The notes under the pieces: generated by a model
Databases searched by the model: none
The model's input: the letters and a program-made list of their open reading frames with translations, nothing else
Told to the model about the DNA's origin: nothing
Shown: positions 55,474-64,000 of the stretch, piece by piece
Position numbering within the stretch: position 1 is the first letter of the stretch
Layout of the letters: every line of letters begins with the position of its first letter
Origin: Trametopsis cervina
Taxonomy: Eukaryota > Basidiomycota > Agaricomycetes > Polyporales > Irpicaceae
NCBI GenBank assembly: GCA_022385755.1
Contig: MU278358.1
Location: forward strand, 1-64,000
Direction: 5' to 3'
DNA: 64,000 nucleotides
Position numbers and translations under genes: made by a program

Positions 55474-57496
55474 ATGGCCTCGAGCGAGGACGATAGCATG
55501 CGCTCCTCAAATAAAGGGAAAGGGCGCGCACACCCAGAGGCGGTAGATGAAACTACTCCCCTGCTAGCGTCGGGCTCCGGCAACCATATCGAAGACAATG
55601 TACCCCCACGACGGCGTAGCCTCCTCTCGAAAGTGCTGTCTGTATTCTTATTCTCACTGCTCTTCTTCATCCTCTTCCTAGCTCTTGTGTTTCTTATTGC
55701 ATATTCCTACGGGTCTCGCGCATCGAATATATCCCCTGAGGAAATCCAACGCTCAATTCGATTCAAAGGGCCGGATAGACTGGATGTCATCAGCGTCGGA
55801 CCCGACGGTGTAGTTTCGCTCCGAGTACGCGGAAGAATGGGGTTGGATGCTGGTGGTGTGGTGGGCATGAAAGAAGATGAAAACGATGGCATTCTTCAGT
55901 ACGTTTGGAAATCTCTTGGACGTTGGGGAATCGACCAGTTAGACCGGGTATCTGTCAACCTTTCGCCAATAGAGGTATATTCGCAAAACGGTCATAATCT
56001 ACTGGCGAACATCACAATTTCACCTTTGGAACTTCCGTTGACTTCGAACCCTCCTCCAGACGACTCATGGCTAACCGAGACGATCATACCACTTTCCGTG
56101 GTTCCTACTCGGAATGTATCAGCTCTCGCACAGTTTATGCGGGAAAGTTGGCGAGATGGTGCTATGTATATCGTTACCGAAACATGCCGTACGGTCGTCC
56201 GTGGTGGTGGACTGAACGAAAGCGGCTGGAGATCCAGGTTTCGCACCGTTCGAACGGACCTGCAGATGCGGATGCGTCTCAAGAGTACGTCCGCTATTCC
56301 CCTAGTGTATCTTCATCTGTTTTTAACCACCCTATAGTACCTTTGCTACCCGGCCTTCCTCCTCCCGGTAGCAATAACCCATTTCCGGAAATGTCCACTC
56401 TGGTGACATTGCAATCGTTTCAAATCGAAAGCAGCCATGATACATTACGACTTTTCGCTCGCGCGAGTGCCGTCAATCCGTTGCCCGACTTTGTAGTCCA
56501 TACATCGCCCCAGTTTCCATTTCGGATATCATTGCCCGCCGTCAACGAAACGTCCACCCTTATTCCCGTGGCTGACGTACACACTAAGCCATTCAACCTC
56601 ACGCACCCTAATATTTCCTTGGCAATCGTCGGGACCGTTCTGCCGCTGAGAGAGAACGCATCCGTTGCAGTGTCAGAGCTCATAGCCAACTATGTGTCTT
56701 TACGCGACACTGAAATTGTTGTGTCATCGCCCTTTTACCCGTCCCTTTCTGTGAGCACTGTCTTCCCAGCCAAACGACCAAAGCCTCAGATCCTTCGGAA
56801 CGTGACGATACGGGACATGAAGATCAAGCCGTCGAGCTCTGGGAACTCGATGCTGGCCAGCGGGGTCATATTTGCCCGAGCCGTCCTTCCGCAAGGCATC
56901 GATGTAGGCATCAATGTCACGAAGGTCCTACCCGACGTTCTCATCTTCGACGGAGAAGTTCCCACCGAATCTGACGAAGGAGCTGCGCCGCATTATGAAT
57001 TTGCTGCCAGCCTTCCACCACCGCAGCCCCTGCCCGACCCGTTACCAGAAAGAGCATTTGCTCACATCAGGCCGGACGAGTGGATAGCGGCATCTAGCAC
57101 GCCGGTGGAACGTGATGAAGAAGACGGAACAAGCGTAGAGGTACTCGCGCACATAGTTGATGTGCCTTTGGAGGTCCTTCCTGGGCGCGACCGTGAATTC
57201 CGCAGTTTTGTTGGAAAGGTCAGTGTACAGGTTCCGCTCGGCATTCAGGCTTTGCGACAACGACTAATCTACGTAATGTCTGGGCTCTGCTGTTATCTGA
57301 ACAGGTTATCTTTGGATCTCAGGGAGCGTTGGCTGGTGTACAGGGTGTTGCCGCGGTTGCCGTCACCGTTGATGGACTACCGCTTGACCATGATGGCGCG
57401 ATTGGAGAGATGGAACTGAGTGGTCTGCCATTTCAAGGCAGCGTCCGAATAGGAAAGAAAGGGACTTTCAGGGACTTCGAGACGTGGCATGTGTGA
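55474..57496 (+). CDS. Single-pass vacuolar-type membrane protein, Tag1-like
   Basis: Start ATG 55474 (MASSEDDSMRSS). The cytosolic N-terminus has the sorting-type motif DETTPLLASG. One membrane helix follows (VLSVFLFSLLFFILFLALVF, about residues 60-85), then a long lumenal part with many N-x-S/T sites (NVSALAQF, NETSTL, NLTHPNIS, NVTIRDM) and repeated beta-rich segments. Exons: 55474 to about 56284, about 56338-57220 and about 57305-57496; the last joins VIFGSQGALAGVQG and ends RDFETWHV. About 630 residues. This topology and the TTPLL motif resemble yeast Tag1, a vacuolar protein that ends autophagy, and other proteins with LEA-like lumenal domains. The assignment is by architecture, so it is moderate. 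Confidence 0.7.
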
Positions 57497-59559
57497 AATC
57501 TCTCGGTATGTTTGACAAACATCACTTCGTGGACTTGTATAGCTAGTGTCTGATCATCTGTAGAACTATTTTTGTACGATTGGTATATTATTTCCTCAGC
57601 ATTCTACAAAGTGGCTCTCAACTCGTCAGACAGATGGCTCTTGGAAGGGCCCTCCGACTCGTGTCAGAACACGGGTCAGTGGATGAAGCGCAGATAATCA
57701 TGACACAGCGACATCCTTACAGTACAACACATCAGCAATGAGACGTATTGCGAAACCCTCGCAAGTCATGTAACAGACAACATCGGCCACCAGTACCATG
57801 CTGATGAAGTCAGTAACGCTTTTAACTGGGAGTACCCCGCTTGATCTCACTGATACGCTCATGTGGATATGCAGGTGCGTTTGCAATGCTCACCAATGTA
57901 GCAGAGCAAGCACACACTACCGCTGCCGTTGGACGGAGCAGTTGTCATAGACTGGAAACATACACAATGCATGAGATCATACGGATGTAACGCAGCTCTA
58001 CAACCTCAAGCACGCTGTAGGGACAATTTGACATGCTTCGGTGCGTGCCGCACATTATCCCGCATCCATCTCGACATCTGACCCAACACCCGATTATGCA
58101 GCTGAGCTTCTACCGCCTTAGGCTTTGCGTTGCTTGGTACAGATGGGGCACAGTTCGGGAACCTGCGGTGCTATAGTTGCATGGTAAGCGATTTCAATAA
58201 TACCGGACTCGACTGCATCTCTTACAATATTGTTCAGTGGGTTGACGACTGTACATACAACGTGTGCAATTCTCATCAGCAATAAAGCCGCTTGCGTTCA
58301 CTACGCCACTTACTATTGCCAACATGTACGCTTGCAGGAGCTTCCGGAGCAGGTAGTAGGATGTTGGCGGCTGAAGATGCAGTTGACGCTGGTGCACTCA
58401 ATCTGTCATACAATCAGGAACTGTGAAGACGGGCTGAGTTATAACGGTTCGCTTACTATTTCTTCGGGCTGTCAGAACTGAAAGTCAGCTATTGATCCAT
58501 GTGCAGCTGCTTTCAACAGCTTACCATTGTATATGCATGGCCGCACACGGTATAAACATAACAAACGCTACGTATATTTAAGCTGGCATGTTCCCCTACG
58601 ACAGCGGTGATCGTACTCACTGGCGTCTGAAGCACATATTAAGCAGAGGAAGAAAACGATGTAGTTATTGAAGACGAGTAAAGGGTGGAGAATTGTTATG
58701 CCTCTCAACTACGAGTGAGCTCTCATTATATACCGATGGGGCGAGCGCAGGTGTTGAGATGCAAAGAAGCTCTCGTTGATCTCGGTCAAGTAAGCTCTCT
58801 GTAAAGCAAGTTCTCGGTCACCAAAAAGGCGAGTGCCCTAGTTCATGATATAATCACTGTGCTCGGAGAGGAAATGACACATGGTTTCAGACCACGTACG
58901 GGGTGAAGTCAACGATAAATTGTTGTCTTTCTCGTCTGTCATACTGTACCGGTCACTAAACCGACGAGACCGATATCAGTGGTTTTCTCAGCTACAATCT
59001 ATAAAGATACTCTCGCCGATCTTCGCGGTGTGGGCTCGCAGCAATTTGGGTCAGGGATGTGTAGAAGCAGCTTCGAGAAGCTGCAACGCGTCACCCCTTT
59101 GAGAGTGGAGCGAGCATATCGGCAACAGAGAAGTGCAACAGCGTAGCTCGTATGATTGACACATTCTGCGGGCACCTTTGGTCGCTGATGCCAGCACTGG
59201 AAATTCAGCATTTGTCGGCGGTGAACTTGCGCCGAGAGGCACTGCGAGTGTGCAGAAGCAGTGCTATTGAGAGTATTTCGTGCGGAGCACGAGGCTAGTT
59301 TACCGACAAACAGTCGGAATAAAACGTGAAATGTATCACGAGTATCCGTCGCCACTACGCAGGCAAGACTGGAGTGAAATTGTGGACGAAGCCAGCTGGA
59401 CGAACTACACAAACTTTGCCATATTGGAGAGCGATCACGGTGTTTGCCGAACGAGCTGTGCTCTTATTGGTTGATCAACGTCACCCCCTGCCATACTCCA
59501 CCGTCAGGCATGCAGTGTTGACTCTTAGCGTACTCAAACTATGCATCTTTCCACCGCTT
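57497..59559. other. 2 kb without an assigned gene; small CPIC frame on minus
   Basis: On the minus strand 58258-58120 a continuous frame reads NPLNNIVRDAVESGII, then ATIAPQVPELCPICTKQRKA and a stop; a CPxC near the end and possible upstream Cys pairs (58400-58330) hint at a small Zn-binding exon cluster, but I cannot build a full gene. The rest shows only short frames. Confidence 0.35.
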
Positions 59560-61489
59560 ATGTCGATGCTCTTTGTGCTCAGAAAGATTTCTGGGACCCT
59601 CAGCGCGTCTTGCGCCCGAAAAAGGCCCTTACTACGCTACCAAAGCTCACAAGCAAATCAACCAAAGCCAAACGAGAATCTCAAGGTTAGCCATGCCCGA
59701 TTTCTTGCGGAAGGTACACGCAGCACGCAATGGTCAGAGGCGAAGGACGGGTCGGGGAAAGACGCTGTGAATAGCCCTGAAGCGGACTACGATTCACTTA
59801 CTGACGGCAAAGGTGAGCAAAAGCAATGCTAAGTTTGTATATCCTACTTTGTTTGGCGAACCCTTGGATGCGTCCTCCACGGAACGAACGATCGTCTTGC
59901 ACTCCATTGGGTATCTCGGACAAGGAAGAACCCCCGAGTCTCTTAGACTGTGCAGGGGCCGTGTATGTCTCACTCCTATGCGCTGCTTTGATCGATATCG
60001 ACGCACGGCCGCAAGCAAACGCATGAGTAAAGATATACGACACAGTCCGACTGAGGACAGACGTTTAATGATGGCCTCCGCATGCTATTAGGGCCAATAT
60101 CACATCACGCCGCAGGAGGTCTCGCCCAGTGCACTGCTTGATGTCTGTAAAGACTACCAGTTCAAGCGGGGAGAGCTGAGTCACTCCGCGTGTTCACCGG
60201 TGGTAGTGCAAATGTCATTGTACGAAATTGCTCCGGCATCGTGGCTGTCATATATTCAAGGGGAACACCTAGACAGCAGATCCTGAAGCGTCTCTTCGCT
60301 AGCGACTTCCAGGATATGTTTGGTGTTTCTTTTGGGCAACATGGCAGTTTGTTTTGTCTCACTTGTTAGGGAAGTGCTAACATGTGTGGCTCATCCCAAC
60401 CAATGTGGATCTAATGACTAGCATTGGGAATGTCTCAACACGTGCTGATTTATTCTTCCAGGAAAGCTGTCGCCGACATCGTCGCATCTACTGAAGCTCA
60501 TACTTCCATTGGATCGGCTGAAATGGCGAGAAGACCATCCAGGGCCTCCAACGGTCTTCTTGCTACATCCATCGCAGCCTCTTTCACATATTGGACGCCT
60601 CGTCGCGTCATCCCTCACACCTGATCGAGCGATGGACATCAAGTTTCGCAGTACATCGCCGAAAGGCCTGACGCTTGATTGGTCCGACTCGACAGACCTG
60701 GGGGATTTCATCCGTGATGCAGCACGCGCGCGCGAATTTGAGATGTATGTGTTCAGAGAAGACGGGCAGGAGAAAACCTTGCAGATTGAAGTACCGACAT
60801 TTGCGGACCGTACAAGATTTCTTCGGCGGAGGCTTGACTCAATTCAGACTGAGCTTCAGTCTATGGAGGTCCTAAAGACCCAATGTGACCAGGAAGCTCA
60901 CCGCGGCGCGCGAAAGATGGCTACGAGCGGGCTGGGCATGCTGGTCATGTACTGGGGGGCTGTTGCTCGGCTGACGTTCTGGGACCTTGGCTGGTGAGGC
61001 GCACGAGCAAGATTGCATTCCGCGTATGAGAGTCTGACGAGCTATGTTAACTTGTAGGGACATAATGGAGCCTGTAACATATCTCTCTGGTCTTTCGATG
61101 GTTATCCTTGGTTACCTATGGTAAGTGCGGCGGTTGGTGTTGCGTGCGTCATGTTCGGACGGTGACAATATACCAGGTTTCTGTATCAAGGACGAGAGGT
61201 CTCTTACAGTTCAGTGCTACATCGCTCCATCTCTACACGGCGGCAGGCACTGTATAAATCTCATGGATTCGACATTGAGCGGTGGGCGGATTTAATTGCC
61301 GAGGAGAAGGCTGTTCGAAAGGAGATTAGCAAGATCGCGGAAGATTACGACGAGCGGAGATGGAAAGAGCACGATGATGAACGGGAGGCCGATGAAGCCA
61401 AAGCCTCAAAAGAGGTCAAGGAGATCAAGTCACATCCAGATAGTGATGATGCTTTTCGACAGGAGACCGACCCTTCACCACGCAATTAG
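59560..61489 (+). CDS. MCU: Mitochondrial calcium uniporter (MCU), pore subunit
   Basis: Forms the Ca2+ channel of the inner mitochondrial membrane. Start ATG 59560; the first 35 residues are basic and Ser-rich (MSMLFVLRKISGTLSASCAR), a good presequence. Exon 1 ends at 59812; an unusual 649-nt intron (59813-60461) leads to GKLSPTSSHLLKLILPL and FLLHPSQPLSHIGRL. Coiled-coil 1 (TRFLRRRLDSIQTELQSME) precedes TM1 (SGLGMLVMYWGAVARLTFW). The signature D-I-M-E-P pore motif (WDIMEPVTYLSG) spans the intron near 61005-61058; TM2 is SMVILGYLWFLYQG, then EVSYSSVLHRSISTRR and a charged C-terminal coil. About 400 residues. The pore Asp and Glu are both present, so it should conduct. Confidence 0.93.
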
Positions 61490-62965
61490 ATTTGGTTGCA
61501 TCAGCCTGCATATTTGTGTCTAGAATTCATCAGAGTCTTACTCATGCGTTGGACTACTTTCAACACTCAATATGCAACACTTTGAACTCGTGCCTGCGCT
61601 GTTGGGAGGATGTTCCTGACACGACGGTGCTCTTTGCCCATTCCAGTCCTTGGTCGGATCAAAGTGAGAGCCTGCGTCCGTCCCCACGTTGATTTTTTCC
61701 GTTGATCCGTGTACACACTCTGCTGCGACGGGTGACGCAGCAATGGCTTGCTTTTGCAACTCGCCACACCGCTTTCATCGCTTATCACCCAAACATACTG
61801 CGAATGTTGATGGTAGGAGATCCAGATCTGGCGTCTGACACGAACTCCGATCTTGCGTGATTACTGCTGCTGCTAGGAACCAGACGAGCAACTACAAACA
61901 CGTACGCGACATAGGGCATGATGTCGACGGTCTCTTGTTGAGGTAGCTCGTCCGCGCGACAGTCACAGCTGGTTGGTCTTGCCGACAGGGGTATTCCCGA
62001 CGCTCGAGCCCACGGCACTTCGTAAGACATATTAATAATGTGTGCCAACTTCTTGATACTGTAGATCCAGAGTTTTATGCAATAGGAGGACTGTAACGGA
62101 GCGATACCTGCAAGAGTGACTACAGAGCAACACAATTTCCGTTGCATGATGCCTGATGTGAAACAAAACATATATGATATAGCATTGGGGAGTCACTTAA
62201 CCATGGATGAAGATTTGAGAGTTATACGTCTTTCCTGTTTTCACTGTGCACCAATGTTGCTCTTGAGCATAATGTGATGGCACTGTTGGGGTATTGTTTT
62301 TAGCCACAATCGTCTACCAACGGGTACATCATACGTGCAACTGCACCCCAGGTTACGTCAGAAAAGCTTGGAATCCAATCTTCATCTTTCATGCGGCATG
62401 TATTTGGGCTATGCAGTCGTAGGAGCATGCTAAAGCAATCCGAGGAATTTTCTGGTGGGAGCTGTAGTGCCAAAACCGCGTTTTTGCATTTTCTCCCTGG
62501 TGAGCGACCACAAATCTCCTACCGATAGCGATAGAGAGCTTCGGGTAGAGGGGCGCAGATGACATGGCCGAGTCATGACTACACAACAAACAGTATTTAC
62601 GCTTATTTGTAGTAGGTTCAGCCACCGCGGCTGTTTCCAGGTGCCACGACGATAACCCATTAAGGATCAACTTGACTCACCATCCCACCAAAGTCCTGCA
62701 TGTGCTTGAGCTTCATTCGATGAACCTATCATACCTTCAACTGTTGACGTCGAATCACTGCGGCCGAATTACGTAGCTTTCGGGCCGCTGCAAACGAGAC
62801 CTCTTGGGAGCGCTCGAGTGACTTCGACTGTCCCATGACGAAGAGGAGCGCATGGATGGCGTAATGAGCTATCTCGTGCTAGGTTTCCCCACGGAAAGGT
62901 ATGAGCAAAGTATACTTACGACCATTCGATAGCATAGTGGCTCGTCAACCTCGACTATCGTGACA
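61490..62965. other. 1.5 kb without a recognisable gene
   Basis: Minus-strand frames at 62171-61785 (128 codons) and 62670-62389 (93 codons) are open but featureless. Nothing else supported. Confidence 0.45.
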
Positions 62966-64000
62966 ATGACAGTCGCCCTCTCGACTCCACATTATCAGCC
63001 GGCGCCTTGTACAAAAGAGGACCGTGAGTTCTTCATTTGCATTAGCAAGCTATCAGCATGTACTTGTACCAATGGGTCTCGAAAATTTTCCAGTCGACTA
63101 TGCTGATCTCACGGTCATCGACTTGGCCAAAGCTTCCACTACGGAGGGGCGAGCGGAACTCGCTATCCTAGCTCGAGACGCGATGCGCGAAACCGGATTT
63201 TTCTATGTAGTCAATCACGGGCTTTCTCAGCCTGAGGTACGCTATTGTACGCTCTTCTCAAAAGTGTGGGTCCAACCGTACATGATATAGACGGAACGTA
63301 TCTTTGATATCGCCGATGTTCCTTTTACTCAAGTGTCCGATGAGGAGAAACAGGAATATAAGGGGCGTATGCTAGAAACTGGATCTTATCAAGGTTATAA
63401 GCTGCGAAAATACTGGGTAGGATCTCCGTTTCATTTTATTTATCACGTGCTCACGCTGTTCGTAGCATATTGATGGCGGAGTGCACGATCAAGTAGAGAA
63501 CTATAACAGTGCGTCTTCTGGCTGCTCGTTATATTGACCGTCCTCATCGAAGCCTCCGTACAGTCAACCGCGACGTTAGTAAGAAATCACATCCCCATGC
63601 GCTTCGTCCGTTGCTCCCAGAGATCAGCGAGTTTGCCAGACATAACCACCATGTTCTACATGCTGTTCTCAGGTACGCACATCGTTCGACTATAAGAAGG
63701 ATAGCTGTTCCTATTCCACTACAATTCCTCCAGGCTACTTGCTGTAGGGCTTGAACTACACGAGGACGCTTTTGTGAACCAGCATAACTGGAATGCAATT
63801 GGAGAAACATACGGTACGTCTCTCGGCACGGAGCTCATCTGCGAATAAGAAATACCCTAACTCGGTGGACCCTGCAGTCAGATTTATGAAATAGTGAGTT
63901 CGTTCCTTGTTGGCTCTTACCTATTCTGACAAAGGCCAGCTATCCGCGCAGTCAAGAGGACGAAGAGAAAACCAAGCAAGTCTGGCTGAAAGGACATACA
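62966..64000 (+). CDS. 2-oxoglutarate/Fe(II) oxygenase (isopenicillin-N-synthase-like), 5' part
   Basis: Start ATG 62966 (MTVALSTPHYQPAPC), intron from GTGAGT near 63016, then DYADLTVIDLAKAS and the DIOX_N signature ARDAMRETGFFYVVNHGLS (about 63175-63230). Further short exons follow: TERIFDIADVPFTQVSDEEK (63292), SYQGYKLRKYW (63385), HIDGGVHDQVENYN (about 63470), then one with HPHALRPLLPEISEFARHNH (63590) and LLAVGLELHEDAF (63735). The window ends at about ...KTKQVWLKGHT, before the catalytic HxD...H motif, so the iron ligands are not seen. The substrate is unknown. The truncation is caused by the window edge, not by a break. Confidence 0.82.

Noticed and set aside
59813..60091. 92-codon frame as a coding exon of MCU
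   Set aside because: Joining it breaks the frame to the conserved KLSPTSSHL exon, whereas direct splicing from 59812 to 60462 closes the frame and matches the family.

Overview
This window is eukaryotic and almost certainly from a mushroom-forming basidiomycete (Agaricomycetes). Genes are dense and split by many short introns (mostly 50-70 nt, GT...AG). Several products are typical of that group: a DUF6533 seven-helix membrane protein, a Cuf1/Mac1-type copper-fist regulator with CXC clusters, a pepsin-like secreted protease, a fungal TNT-type NADase and VIT/vWA proteins. No prokaryotic operons, CRISPR arrays or rRNA genes are visible, and I found no convincing tRNA.

Layout. 0-5 kb is disturbed: a degenerate ~130-bp C-rich tandem repeat (about 0.48-1.56 kb) abuts the 3' break of a Na+/K+-type P-type ATPase fragment (minus strand) that also carries an in-frame stop. 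A proline-rich minus-strand gene of unknown function and an AT-rich island follow. 5.3-7.4 kb holds a plus-strand, tail-anchored, GTPase-like protein. From 7.8 to 17 kb four minus-strand genes follow in a row: an alpha/beta hydrolase, the U3 snoRNP WD40 protein Rrp9, alanine aminotransferase and a copper-fist transcription factor. 17-19.4 kb is apparently non-coding. 19.4-21.4 kb has a secreted TNT-like NADase and a Hikeshi/Opi10 Hsp70-import factor, both plus. After a decayed stretch comes an intronless 758-codon protein (minus), then 3.6 kb without a gene I can name, then an oligopeptide transporter (29.1-32.0 kb) and a WRN-type 3'-5' exonuclease fused to a coiled coil and a helix-turn-helix (32.5-35.0 kb).

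36-46.5 kb holds two VIT/vWA paralogs in opposite orientation, flanking a NOSIP-type ubiquitin ligase and a secreted-type amidase. The minus-strand copy has lost its MIDAS motif and its C-terminal extension. 47-50.2 kb has a small single-pass membrane protein and the DUF6533 protein. Then come an NmrA-like NAD(P)-binding protein, an aspartic protease (minus), a large lumenal-domain membrane protein resembling yeast Tag1, the mitochondrial calcium uniporter MCU, and the 5' part of a 2-oxoglutarate/Fe(II) oxygenase cut off by the window end.

The genes do not form an evident biosynthetic cluster; most are housekeeping genes mixed with lineage-specific accessory genes. The points most worth a second look are the VIT/vWA pair with one degenerate MIDAS, the palindromic double ACGCGT element upstream of the exonuclease, the TNT NADase, the broken ATPase, and odd introns (a start codon separated by an intron, an 18-nt micro-exon, a 649-nt intron in MCU). 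Exon boundaries were inferred by eye from frame and splice consensus; those stated to the base close the frame, others are approximate.
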